Source: JANQMX01 sp965247175 (GTDB lineage: Bacteria; Pseudomonadota; Alphaproteobacteria; Kiloniellales; DSM-21159). Taken from it: a stretch of DNA of 64,000 nucleotides. This document shows positions 1-8,043 of the stretch, in pieces; position 1 is the first letter of the stretch, and the number at the start of each line of letters is the position of its first letter. The stretch covers positions 4,092,001 to 4,156,000 of the forward strand of contig OZ252006.1 in the NCBI GenBank assembly GCA_965247175.1, read 5' to 3'. Below the pieces are notes generated by a model that saw only the letters and a program-made list of their open reading frames with translations, did not search any database and had not been told where the DNA came from. The translations under genes were made by a program, and so were the position numbers.

Positions 1-134
1 ACGGCAAAGGCGGTGACGAAGACCTGCCAGTCCGAATGGCCAAGCACAGCATCGACGGCGGCCGGCACCAGCATCGCGCACGCCAGGATAGACAGCAGTA
101 TGCCGACGATAAAAAGGGCCGGTCGCAGATCCAT
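1..134 (-). CDS. trkH: Trk potassium uptake protein TrkH, N-terminal fragment
   Basis: Membrane subunit of the Trk K+ uptake system. Only the first 44 codons lie in the window and the gene runs off the left edge. The start is the ATG whose complement is at 132-134. The fragment opens MDLRPALFIVGILLSIL, followed by a small-residue hydrophobic stretch with AMLVPAAVDA and SDWQVF. This is the usual TrkH amino terminus: first transmembrane helix, then a short loop with D-W. I see no good Shine-Dalgarno before the ATG. It has the same orientation as folE upstream, with a 160-bp gap. The identification rests on the N-terminal pattern alone, because no selectivity-filter region is visible. Confidence 0.72.
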   Translation of the reverse strand, partial: MDLRPALFIVGILLSILACAMLVPAAVDAVLGHSDWQVFVTAFA

Positions 135-294
135 TTCGTCAGGCGGTCACGCAACTTGTCAGGAGGAGCGCCGTGCGGCAGTCGCGCGGTGCAACGGGAC
201 TGTCGCCTACCCTAACAAAAGCGCTTGGCCGGTCCAGACATGACGGACCGCCGGAACGATAAATTCGTCAACAGCGCCAGTGGCCTCCGGCTGC

Positions 295-936
295 TCAGCC
301 GCCGCTCATGGAGCTGCGCGGATTGCCGATCAGCGAGAGAAATTCCCGGCGCGTGCTGGTGTCGTCGCGGAATTGGCCCAGCATCCGGCTGGTCACCATG
401 GTCACGTTGGACTTGTGGACTCCGCGAGTGGTCATGCACTGGTGCGCGGCTTCGACCACGACCGCCACGCCCTTGGGCTTCAAGACTTCTTGGATGCTGT
501 TGGCGATCTGTGCCGTCAGCTTTTCCTGGATTTGCAGCCGCTTGGCGTAGATGTCGACGACCCGGGCCAGTTTGGAGATGCCAACGACCCGGCGGTCGGG
601 AATGTAGCCGATATGCACCTTGCCGATGATCGGCACGACATGGTGCTCACAATGGGACTCCAGGCGCACGTCGCGCAGGGTCACCATCTCGTCGTAGCCT
701 TCGGTCTCGGCGAAGGTCCGCTCAAGCAGCTCTACAGGGTCGGCTGCGTAGCCGGCGAAGAACTCCTCATAGGCGCGCACGACACGGCTCGGCGTATCGC
801 GCAGGCCCTCACGCAAGGGATCGTCGCCGGCCCAGCGAATAAGTGTTTCGACGGCGCGTTCCGCTTCCTCGCGCGACGGCCGCTCGGTCAGAGCTTTTCC
901 ATCCTCGAGATTTGCCAGTTCGATCCGGTTACTCAT
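295..936 (-). CDS. folE: GTP cyclohydrolase I (FolE)
   Basis: Cytosolic enzyme that converts GTP to 7,8-dihydroneopterin triphosphate and formate, the first step of folate and queuosine-type pterin synthesis. With the ATG at 936 the protein is 213 residues, normal for the family. The zinc ligands are visible as C96 and H99 in SHCEHH and C167 in QCMTTRG. The GTP-binding KLARVV and RGVHKSN segments are in place. The reading frame stays open for 26 codons upstream, but that stretch has no family similarity and the protein is complete from MSNRIEL. Its upstream neighbour on the same strand is apaG, 121 bp away. Confidence 0.95.
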   Translation of the reverse strand: MSNRIELANLEDGKALTERPSREEAERAVETLIRWAGDDPLREGLRDTPSRVVRAYEEFFAGYAADPVELLERTFAETEGYDEMVTLRDVRLESHCEHHVVPIIGKVHIGYIPDRRVVGISKLARVVDIYAKRLQIQEKLTAQIANSIQEVLKPKGVAVVVEAAHQCMTTRGVHKSNVTMVTSRMLGQFRDDTSTRREFLSLIGNPRSSMSGG

Positions 937-1057
937 GGACTGTATGTCACCTTCATTGCTCCAGGAAACAGGAGGCCAGCTGCCAAGTCTAGCGCGGCCG
1001 GCGCCCGCTTCCACCTGTATTTCGATAGATCAGAGTCAAGCGCGCGTGAGGCGCGTT

Positions 1058-1468
1058 TCAGTTCAGTCTGCCTTGCAGCCCCGGACTATCCAGGGAAAAG
1101 GCAGGTATGGCGACTTCCAAGGCGCCGCCAGCCAGCGGTCCGTCCAGCCTTACCATGTTGTAGCGGCCCTCCATGAAGCCGCTGTTGGTACCCAGCGGCG
1201 TTCCGCTGGTGTACTCGAATGCTTCTCCAGGCGACAGAACCGGCTGCTCACCGACCACGCCTGGGCCGCTGACTTCCTGCGTGCGCCCCATGGAATCGGT
1301 GATGCGCCAGTAGCGGCTGACCAGCTGTAGGGTCTCGGAGCCGTTGTTTTCGATCCGCACGTGATACGCCCAAACGAAGCGGTTCTTCTGCGGTTCCGAC
1401 TGCTCTTCCAGAAAAACTGGTTCCACCAGGATACGGATACTGTCCGTGGTTTGCTCGAATTGCACCAT
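1058..1468 (-). CDS. apaG: ApaG (DUF525) protein
   Basis: ApaG family protein, 136 residues, a little longer than the usual 125-130. It folds as a fibronectin III-like beta sandwich. The family is linked to Co2+/Mg2+ resistance and binding of (p)ppGpp-like nucleotides, but the molecular role is unsettled. Diagnostic segments are VWAYHVRIEN near residue 33, the RYWRITD strand, the glycine motif GPGVVGEQP, and FEYTSGTPLGTNSGFMEGRY near the C-terminal half. The gene sits alone between folE and the OmpA lipoprotein gene and is probably read from a promoter in the short gap upstream, beyond the terminator at 1545-1580. Confidence 0.93.
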   Translation of the reverse strand: MVQFEQTTDSIRILVEPVFLEEQSEPQKNRFVWAYHVRIENNGSETLQLVSRYWRITDSMGRTQEVSGPGVVGEQPVLSPGEAFEYTSGTPLGTNSGFMEGRYNMVRLDGPLAGGALEVAIPAFSLDSPGLQGRLN

Positions 1469-1544
1469 TGTCGCCCAAACGCCTCAAATCTCCACTGGAA
1501 GGTAGGTCTTCTTCGGGCGATTGAAAGGGACTTCTCCGCCGCAC

Positions 1545-1580
1545 ATAAGAAACCGGCGCCGCCCTGAGGGCGACGCCGGC
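1545..1580 (-). terminator. Rho-independent terminator of the OmpA-family gene
   Basis: Read on the minus strand, a 12-bp G+C-rich stem (1553-1564 with 1568-1579, one G-T wobble, 3-nt loop) is followed by TTTCTT. It lies about 25 bp after the stop codon of the OmpA-family gene. On the plus strand the stem contains a mismatch and no T tract, so it works best for minus-strand transcription. Confidence 0.72.
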
Positions 1581-1605
1581 TCTTTAGTGTCGGTAAGACG
1601 CTGAC

Positions 1606-2448
1606 TTACTGCAGAACGATCGTCACGCGACGGTTGGCCTGCAGGCGGACACCGTCAGCCGTGGGAACGGCCTGGTCTGCCTCGCCGCGTCCCGCGATCG
1701 AGATGTTCTGACCCGGAACGCCGCGCGTCTCCAGTCCAGCGGCAACCGCTTCGGCGCGGCGCAGCGAAAGACCGAGGTTGTAGTCGGCAGAACCGGAGCT
1801 GTCGGTGTAACCGGTCACGGCAAAGTCCGTGATGCCTTCGGCCAGGGCGACGGCGACGGCTTCATCGAGGACCAGCTGGCCCTGATCGCCGACTGCAGCG
1901 CTATCCCAGTCGAAGTAGATGATGAAGTTGGCCGGCGCAGCCATCGGCACGCCCGGCGCCATCAGCTCTTCCAGTCGAGCCAACGCCGCGTAGAACTCGT
2001 CGCGGCAAGCAGCGATATGGTCGGGCTGAATGTTCTCTTCCTGCTGCTCGATCCAGCAATCGAAGCGAACCTGCGCGATCGCGGCTTCCATCGGGAAGCT
2101 GCTGCGCGCCGTCGCGTCGAGCAGGCTCAGCAAACGGGCCCGTGCGTCGTTCAGTTCGCCGACGAACTGATCAGGAACGTGCCAGTCGGCAACGATCTCA
2201 GGCTGAGGCGTCTGGCCTGCGCCCGCGGCGTTACCCTTGCTCGCGAAGAGGCCGGCGTCGATCCAATCGCCCATCTCGTCCGCTTCGAACAGCGCGAGTT
2301 GCTTGTACTCCTCGAACAGAGCCGCCTGGAACGGCGTCGCGTTCGGTGAAGGTGATGCGCCGCGGATGTCTTCCACAGCACGAATGCCGGCACAGCCGGC
2401 CAACAAAGCGATCATAGCGAACGCGCCGAGTAATTTAAGTCTCAGCAT
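1606..2448 (-). CDS. OmpA-family outer-membrane lipoprotein
   Basis: Predicted lipoprotein tied to the cell wall. The chosen ATG at 2448 gives 280 residues and follows a GGAGG Shine-Dalgarno 9-13 nt upstream. It opens with a hydrophobic signal sequence and lipobox LLAGC (Cys19). Residues 20-170 are a family-specific helical region of unknown role with two Cys (FDCW, AACRDEF). Residues 174-280 are an OmpA/Pal-type peptidoglycan-binding domain with FDWDSAAV, GYTDSSGS and LSLRRAEAV. The conserved Asp (about 216) and Arg (about 231) that hold diaminopimelate are present. The frame extends 31 codons upstream, but that part lacks signal-peptide character. A terminator follows at 1545-1580. It resembles Pal in size and logic, but no tolB or tol genes are adjacent. 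Confidence 0.85.
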   Translation of the reverse strand: MLRLKLLGAFAMIALLAGCAGIRAVEDIRGASPSPNATPFQAALFEEYKQLALFEADEMGDWIDAGLFASKGNAAGAGQTPQPEIVADWHVPDQFVGELNDARARLLSLLDATARSSFPMEAAIAQVRFDCWIEQQEENIQPDHIAACRDEFYAALARLEELMAPGVPMAAPANFIIYFDWDSAAVGDQGQLVLDEAVAVALAEGITDFAVTGYTDSSGSADYNLGLSLRRAEAVAAGLETRGVPGQNISIAGRGEADQAVPTADGVRLQANRRVTIVLQ

Positions 2449-2726
2449 GTCTTCCCATCCTCCGTCGCAATGGCTCTCGCCTCCATCGACAAGTGCCTCC
2501 CCCGAAGCCACCCGCCTGGACACAGCTCCAGGCGTTGGCAATTGAGCACGGCCTCAAGCTAAGCGTCTTGTAATTCCGGGTCTGCGCCATGTCAAAACAA
2601 TCCTAGGCCTTTAACCAACGATTTTACCCATAAGTCGAAGAAGGTATTTCCCAAGTAGCTGGCGAAAAATCAGCTGAGACCTGGGTATTGAGCCACTTGT
2701 GGTGCGGCGGGGCCACAGAATCGGCC

Positions 2727-3398
2727 TTAAATTGTCTCATTTTGGCGATCAGGGGTCGCGTGGAGATCAACGACCCGTCCGCCGGCCGCAGCGGCATCCT
2801 CCGGGTCGTGGGATACCAAAAGGGTCGGCAGCGCGGCTTGCCGGGCATGCTCGAAGACGAAATGGCGGATTCGCTCGCGCAATGCCGTGTCCAGCTTGGA
2901 GAAAGGCTCGTCGAGCAGCAGGCAGCGCGGCTGAGAAAGCAGCGTGCGCATAAGGGCCGCACGGGCGCGCTGGCCCCCCGACAGCGTGGCCGGGTCGCGG
3001 CGTCCCAGGCCGGTCAATCCCGCCCTGTTCAGCGCCGCCGATACCTGCTCCCAGCGCTGCTGGCCCTGGATGGACCGCGGCAGGCCGAACGCGAGGTTCT
3101 CGGCAACCGAGAGATGGGGAAACAGGAGATCGTCCTGAAAGAGGATGCCGACTTGCCGCTGCTCCGGCGACAGGTGGGAGATTTCCTGCTCATCCAACAG
3201 TACCTTGCCTTCCGCCACGATATCCCGTGGCAGCGTGCCGCAAATGAAGTTCAGCAGGCTCGATTTGCCCGAGCCGCTCTCGCCCATGACCGTGACGATC
3301 TCGCCGGCGGCAATCGAGACGTCGAGGGGGGCAAAAAGCGGCCCGTGTGACAGCGACAGGCAAACATCGGCCAGTCGGAGGCTGTGGCGCTCGGTCAT
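2727..3398 (-). CDS. ynjD: ABC transporter ATP-binding protein, YnjD type
   Basis: Cytoplasmic ATPase of a three-gene importer. The protein has 223 residues with Walker A GESGSGKSS (39-47), Q-loop LFQDDLLF (about 87-94), signature LSGGQRARAAL (from 139), Walker B LLLDEP (160-165) and H-loop SHD. It begins 22 bp after the permease stop codon on the same strand, with AGGA in front of the ATG. The short domain without a C-terminal regulatory extension fits the YnjD/ThiQ branch. The substrate is not known from sequence; thiamine-like or ferric-type ligands have been suggested for relatives. Confidence 0.85.
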   Translation of the reverse strand: MTERHSLRLADVCLSLSHGPLFAPLDVSIAAGEIVTVMGESGSGKSSLLNFICGTLPRDIVAEGKVLLDEQEISHLSPEQRQVGILFQDDLLFPHLSVAENLAFGLPRSIQGQQRWEQVSAALNRAGLTGLGRRDPATLSGGQRARAALMRTLLSQPRCLLLDEPFSKLDTALRERIRHFVFEHARQAALPTLLVSHDPEDAAAAGGRVVDLHATPDRQNETI

Positions 3399-3420
3399 CG
3401 GTCCTGGTCCGCCATAGGGC

Positions 3421-5187
3421 TCATGCGCTCATGCCGCTGCGCATGGCCCGCCGGTTGCGGTAGAGCAAGGCAGGAATGGCCAGAGACGCGGTGAAGACGA
3501 TAACCGGCAAGGCTGCTTGCAGTACCGCGAAAACCGCAAGGGTGCGCCGGTTGGCGCCGGCACTAAGGGCGACTGCCTCGGTGGTCAGCGTCATGGTGCG
3601 GCCGGCGCCGGCAAAGAGTGTCGGCAGGTATTGGGCGACGCTGACGGCGAAGCAAACGGCCAGCGCTATGAGGGTCGGGCGCAGCAGAAGCGGCAGCTTG
3701 ACCCGCCAAAAGACCCGGCTGGGCGATGCCCCCAAGCAGGCGCCGATGCGCGCGTAGCGCGCGTCGAGACTTCGGAAGGATGCGGAGAGCGCGAGGAAGG
3801 CATAGGGCAGGCAAAACAGCAGATGCCCCCAAACGACGGACAACATCATGCCGTCGAGGGAGAAGTAGGTAAGGAAAACCTGGAAGCCGAAGAGGAAGGC
3901 AATTTGCGGGACGAGCAGTGGAAGATAGAGCAGCCACAAGGCGGCCGTGGTCATGCGCACATTGGCCCGGGCCTCGTGCTCCAGGCAGGCCAGGGCGAGG
4001 GCCACGGCGCCGGCGGCACTGGCCGCCCCGACGGCCAGGGTGGTGAGCGCGATGGCGGCGGCATCCGGAAGGTGGCTGCTCCAGCTTCGCAACGACCAGG
4101 TTTCAGGCAGTAGATTGGGAAAGCTCCAGCGCCAGGCGAAGGACCAGAGGACCAAAAGCAGGATGCTGGCATAGCCGAGCAAGGTCGTGAGCGAGATTGC
4201 CGTGCTGGCCACCAGCGGTGCGCTTTTTTCGACGGCTGAGCGTTGTCCAGCGGACAGCCAGCCCCGTGCGGCGTGCGCCACCAGCCGCTCCAGCGCGTAG
4301 AGCGCAAGGATCGCAGAGAGCACGATGCCGAGCTGCAGGGTGGCGCCGGCCGCGGCGACGAGCCGCAAGGAGAGGTCGGGGTCCGAAAACAGCCGAAAGA
4401 CCAGGACGGCCAGGCTGGGTGGCACAGTGGGTCCGAGGATGATCGCCATGTCGACGACCGACAGGCTGTAGGCCAGCACGGCATAGAGCGGCAGGCGGAG
4501 CTTCGGGTAGATGGCGGGCAGCACAACCTTGAGCCAGGCGACGAAAGGGCTGTAGCCCAGGCTGCGTGCGGCGGCCAGGCGCCCTTCTGCCTGCGACTGG
4601 CTTAAGGCGCCCAAGGTCATCAGCAGCAGAAAGGGGGCTTCCTTGATGGCCAGGCCCAGCGCCAGGGCCAGCCCCCAAGGGTCCTGCACCAGGGCCAGGT
4701 CCGGAGGGCGCTCGAAGCCGGTGGCCCAAGGAGAGAGAAGCCGCATCCCGAGACCGCTCGGCGCGAGCAGGAAGGCGAGGCCGATGGCCAGGGCGGCATG
4801 CGGAATGGCGAGCAGCGGCGAGAGCAGCGTCCGGATGGCGCGAAAGACCGGCCGGTGATGGCAGGTGGCGACGAACAGCAGGACCGTGCCGGCTGCGACC
4901 GCAGTGCCGAGCAGGCCGCTCAGCAGGCTGACCCCGATCGCGGAAGAGAGGCCTGGATAGGCGAAGAGCTGCCGCCAGGGCTCGAAGCTCAAGGCCTCCC
5001 GGCCGATCGCCGGCAGATAGCCGAAGGCCGGCAGCCAGGTTCCCAGCAAGCCGACCGAGATCGGCACCAGGAACACCAGCACGGTGAAGCTGGGCGCCCA
5101 GTCGAGGCGCTTCAACGACCGCCTGAAGGCCCGGGCCGGCGCTGAGTGCGGCGGCGGGGGTGTCAGTTCCCGTAGCGCTCCAGCCAA
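3421..5187 (-). CDS. ynjC: ABC transporter permease, fused two-domain YnjC/ThiP type
   Basis: Inner-membrane permease of 588 residues containing two complete permease domains in tandem, as in ThiP, FbpB and YnjC. About twelve hydrophobic segments are visible. Each half carries an EAA-type coupling loop: one around residues 200-230 with AARSLGYSPFVAWLKVVLP, and a second near 490-510 with IGACLGASPSRVFWRVKLP. The start overlaps the last 25 nt of the binding-protein gene, so the two are likely translationally coupled. The Pro-rich N-terminus (LTPPPPHSAP) is probably cytoplasmic. Order and overlap mark one operon of binding protein, permease and ATPase. Confidence 0.85.
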   Translation of the reverse strand: MAGALRELTPPPPHSAPARAFRRSLKRLDWAPSFTVLVFLVPISVGLLGTWLPAFGYLPAIGREALSFEPWRQLFAYPGLSSAIGVSLLSGLLGTAVAAGTVLLFVATCHHRPVFRAIRTLLSPLLAIPHAALAIGLAFLLAPSGLGMRLLSPWATGFERPPDLALVQDPWGLALALGLAIKEAPFLLLMTLGALSQSQAEGRLAAARSLGYSPFVAWLKVVLPAIYPKLRLPLYAVLAYSLSVVDMAIILGPTVPPSLAVLVFRLFSDPDLSLRLVAAAGATLQLGIVLSAILALYALERLVAHAARGWLSAGQRSAVEKSAPLVASTAISLTTLLGYASILLLVLWSFAWRWSFPNLLPETWSLRSWSSHLPDAAAIALTTLAVGAASAAGAVALALACLEHEARANVRMTTAALWLLYLPLLVPQIAFLFGFQVFLTYFSLDGMMLSVVWGHLLFCLPYAFLALSASFRSLDARYARIGACLGASPSRVFWRVKLPLLLRPTLIALAVCFAVSVAQYLPTLFAGAGRTMTLTTEAVALSAGANRRTLAVFAVLQAALPVIVFTASLAIPALLYRNRRAMRSGMSA

Positions 5188-6371
5188 GCCGTCTCAATCC
5201 TCGTCATCCAGCTGGGATGGGGCTCGAGAAGGGTCGGCCCGAGCTCATCCGGAGAGAGCGTTGCCGGGCCCTTGGGCAACTCGTCGAACAGCCGGCGTTG
5301 CTCAGGCGTGAGCTTGCCCATCGCCAGGACGGTGTCGTCCCCCCAATGCTCGGTGTTCTGCTTGCGCGCCTGCGCCTCCGGGCTAAGCAGGAAGTTGGCC
5401 AAGACCTGGGCGCCGGCCTTGGCGCTCGCGTTGTAGGGAATGGCGACGAAATGCGTGTTGCCGAGGGTGCCGTTGTCGAGGACGAAGATGCGTGCGCTCT
5501 CCGGCAGCTGGCCGTTGGCGATCAGCGACGAGGCTTCCGAGGGATGGAAGGAGATGGCGATGTCTATCTCGCCGTCGTCGAGGAGCTGGCGCAGCGCCGG
5601 GCCACTGGCCGGGAAGCTCTCGCCATCGCGCCAGAGATTGGGGTGGAGCGCGTCGAGATAGGCCCAGAGCGGCGCGGTGACCGATTGAAACTGGGTGTCG
5701 TCCCGAACCGGGGACTGCAGAATGTCGGCGTCCTCGGCAACCTCGATCAGTACCTGCTTGAGAAAGGTCGAGCCGATGAAGTCGGGCGGCGCCGGATAGC
5801 TGAAGCGCCCTTCATTGGCGGCAGACCAGTCGAGAAACGCGGCGATGCTGCCCGGGGTCCGCCCGGTGCGCTCACTATCGTATATGAAGTTGATCTTCGC
5901 CATGCCCCAAGGAGATTCCAGGCCTTCCGTCGGCACGGTGAAGTCGATCTTGGTCGTCGGTTTTCCTTCGACGTCCACCAACGCCCAGTTGGGCAGGGAC
6001 TCGGCGAAGGGACCGAACAGCAGGCCGTTCTCCTTCATGGCCGCGAAGTTCTCGCCGTTGAGCCAGATGAGATCGACCGAGCCGTCTTCGTCGCGGCCAG
6101 AGACCTTCTCCGCCAGCACGCGGGAGACGGCTTCCGCCGTATCGCTCAGCTTCACGTGGACCACGCGAACGCCGTAGCGCGTCTCGAGCTCGTCCGCGAC
6201 CCAGTCGATGTAGGCGTTGATACGCTCGTCGCCGCCCCAGGCGTTCCAGTAGACCGTCTGGCCCTTGGCCTCGGCGAGCGTGCCGTCCCAGCTCGGGTCG
6301 GCTTGGCTCGTCTGCGCTCCCAGCGCTCCGAAAGCAGCCAAGGCGAGGCCGGCGATTAGCATTCTCAGCAT
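5163..6371 (-). CDS. ynjB: ABC transporter substrate-binding protein, YnjB type
   Basis: Periplasmic solute-binding protein, 402 residues from the ATG at 6371, which follows GAAGAGGTG. Residues 1-24 form a cleavable signal peptide ending near SQA. The mature protein starts with WDGTLAEAKGQTVYWNAWGGDERINAY, the typical YnjB beginning (VYWNAWGG). Further family blocks are SVDLIWLNGENFAAMKENGLLFGP, ESPWGMAKINFIYDS, DIAISFHPSEASS and the C-terminal LEPHPSWMTRIETAWLERYG. It is the first gene of the importer operon. A 46-codon upstream extension is open but lies before the Shine-Dalgarno. The ligand is unknown. I looked for a TPP riboswitch upstream and did not find one. Confidence 0.87.
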   Translation of the reverse strand: MLRMLIAGLALAAFGALGAQTSQADPSWDGTLAEAKGQTVYWNAWGGDERINAYIDWVADELETRYGVRVVHVKLSDTAEAVSRVLAEKVSGRDEDGSVDLIWLNGENFAAMKENGLLFGPFAESLPNWALVDVEGKPTTKIDFTVPTEGLESPWGMAKINFIYDSERTGRTPGSIAAFLDWSAANEGRFSYPAPPDFIGSTFLKQVLIEVAEDADILQSPVRDDTQFQSVTAPLWAYLDALHPNLWRDGESFPASGPALRQLLDDGEIDIAISFHPSEASSLIANGQLPESARIFVLDNGTLGNTHFVAIPYNASAKAGAQVLANFLLSPEAQARKQNTEHWGDDTVLAMGKLTPEQRRLFDELPKGPATLSPDELGPTLLEPHPSWMTRIETAWLERYGN

Positions 6372-6533
6372 GGCGGGCACCTCTTCCTTTGGGGCCGGCT
6401 TTGTTCCCTTGCGGGATAGCCTGCATGGATAGGGGAGAGAGTCTGTGCTGAAAAGGGCCGATTGGGCCTTGCCGCGAGCCGGCCCGCGCCACTCGACAAA
6501 GCTTGGCACGCGACGCTAGTGTTCCAGGAGCGG

Positions 6534-6608
6534 GCGGGTGTAGCTCAGTGGTAGAGCAGTAGCTTCCCAAGCTACGTGTCGAGGGTTCGATTCCCTTCAC
6601 CCGCTCCA
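6534..6608 (+). tRNA. tRNA-Gly (anticodon CCC)
   Basis: A full cloverleaf can be drawn. The acceptor arm is GCGGGTG (6534-6540) with CACCCGC (6598-6604), followed by discriminator T and an encoded CCA (6606-6608). The D-arm is GCTC...GAGC. The anticodon arm is GTAGC-TTCCCAA-GCTAC (6559-6575) with anticodon CCC at 6566-6568. The T-arm is GAGGG-TTCGATT-CCCTT. It reads GGG codons. It sits between the ynjB start and the end of the DUF2336 gene, both of which are on the opposite strand. Confidence 0.97.
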
Positions 6609-6637
6609 GACCGCACTTGGGGCCGGTTTTCGGGACC

Positions 6638-7810
6638 TTAGGACGCCTCGGCAGGACGTGCGTTTTCGAGATCGTAGCGGAACTTCGAGACGATCTGCTC
6701 AACGGTGCCGTACTGAAAGCGCCGGTCGATCTTCACCAACAATTGAATGAGCTTCTCGGTCAGGTCCTGGGACCATCGTACGCCCTGGGCGCTGCCGCTG
6801 TCTTCGCGCGTCTCGCGGATGAAACGCGCGCCGACCTGCAGCGGCACATAGAGGATCTCGGACAGCTTGGTTCGCGTGAAGAGCTTCCGCAGGCCTTCCG
6901 CGCCGCCGTAGTACATGATGGCGCGCGCGTTGCGCACTGAGATGCCCGCCAGCTCGGCAAAGGCGGCCTCGAAGAAGGGGACGTAGCCCTCCAGCAACGT
7001 TCGCAGCAGCAAGGTCTCCGTCAGCTTCCCCTGGCTGCGCAAGTGGCGGACCAGATTGATCAGCGAATCCTCGGTGGTTTCTTCGCAGGTCCGTTCCGTC
7101 AGAGTCGCTTCTCGTGCGCAGTCGACCATCTGATCGGCGAGGAAGGGCGGAATTCCTTGCGAGCTGACCAGGCGTTCGAGGATGTCTGCGGCGGCGATGT
7201 CGATCAGCTTCGCCGTCACCGATGCCGGCAGATGGATGCGCTCGGCCATCGCCAGCCGGAGGGCCGGCTCGGTCTCCGCCTGCGCCATGATCAGGTGGTA
7301 CTGCTCTTCGGTGATCTCGCTGCCGGCATTCTCGACCACCGCGCTGGTGACCTCGGTGCGGTCGGCTTCCAAGAGCGCACCGACCACGCAGCTGCCGACC
7401 TCTTCCCGTCCGGCAATGGCGAGCTGCTTGTCCAGATTGCCCTCCTTGACGACCTCGATGAGGTCGTTGTCCGAGAGAACCTTGGTGGCCTTCAGGATCG
7501 GCAGAGCGACGGTTTCAACGTCGTTCGCCAGCTGGCATGCCAGGCTGCGCGGCAGCAGCGAGCTGTTCATCACGCTCTTCGCCACGGCGGCGCGAACTTG
7601 CTCTTGGATGTCCCGCGCCAGGACCATCAGTACGTCGATGGCCAACTCCAACTCGCCCGTATTGAGGCGCTCGTTGGCCAGCAGACTGCCGACAGCCTGC
7701 GCAACCTCGACCCGCGCGTTCTCCTGACCGCTGCTTAGCAGTTCGTCGACCAGTTTCGAACTGAGAGGGTGAGCGTTGCTCTGCGCTGGCGTGCTGCTGT
7801 CGTGGGGCAT
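6638..7810 (-). CDS. DUF2336 domain protein
   Basis: Cytosolic, all-helical protein of 390 residues from the ATG at 7810, preceded by GAGG. It matches the DUF2336 architecture of alphaproteobacteria: HEAT-like helical repeats with recurring V/LARDIQEQVRAAVA-type helices over residues 20-300. The C-terminal block has ISVRNARAIMYYGGAEGLRKLF, where a conserved glycine pair follows aromatic residues. I see no enzymatic motif and no membrane segment. Members often occur near signalling or motility genes, but here the neighbours are tRNA-Gly and an MFS transporter, which says little. A 117-codon upstream extension of the frame looks non-coding (Pro/Arg/Gly-rich) and is rejected. Confidence 0.8.
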   Translation of the reverse strand: MPHDSSTPAQSNAHPLSSKLVDELLSSGQENARVEVAQAVGSLLANERLNTGELELAIDVLMVLARDIQEQVRAAVAKSVMNSSLLPRSLACQLANDVETVALPILKATKVLSDNDLIEVVKEGNLDKQLAIAGREEVGSCVVGALLEADRTEVTSAVVENAGSEITEEQYHLIMAQAETEPALRLAMAERIHLPASVTAKLIDIAAADILERLVSSQGIPPFLADQMVDCAREATLTERTCEETTEDSLINLVRHLRSQGKLTETLLLRTLLEGYVPFFEAAFAELAGISVRNARAIMYYGGAEGLRKLFTRTKLSEILYVPLQVGARFIRETREDSGSAQGVRWSQDLTEKLIQLLVKIDRRFQYGTVEQIVSKFRYDLENARPAEAS

Positions 7811-8004
7811 GTGCCCTCGTCGAAAGACATTTTGGAAACTAGGGTTACACAGGGTGACGTGCCGCAAATTAAAGATGTGTTGATGGGGCGTTTTGTTCAT
7901 CTGATATCGTGGTAGATCACGTGTTTGACTTTGCCCGCGGCAAGACATGGCTGTGTCGCGAATGAGCGGGCGCATCAGGGGCGAGTTGATAGCCTTCCCG
8001 CGCG

Positions 8005-8033
8005 GCGGCTGTTGAGAGCCGCCCGTCTTTTTT
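8005..8033 (+). promoter_or_regulatory. Attenuator-like hairpin plus T tract before the MFS gene
   Basis: GCGGCT (8005-8010) pairs with AGCCGC (8017-8022) around a GTTGAG loop. After CCGTC there is a run of six T (8028-8033), and the Shine-Dalgarno GGAGG (8034-8038) of the MFS gene starts at once. The element is shaped like an intrinsic terminator but lies 10 bp in front of the start codon. It may act as a transcription attenuator or RNA regulatory switch, or may end a short upstream transcript. Confidence 0.5.
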
Positions 8034-8043
8034 GGAGGTCTGC

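Noticed and set aside
5160..6359. A 399-codon plus-strand open frame opposite the YnjB-type binding protein
   Set aside because: Shadow frame; the minus strand encodes a full signal peptide and binding-protein fold.
6372..6533. Possible TPP riboswitch before the YnjB-type gene
   Set aside because: The CUGAGA core and the GAACCUGAU element are missing; only a loose GGGAA similarity remains.
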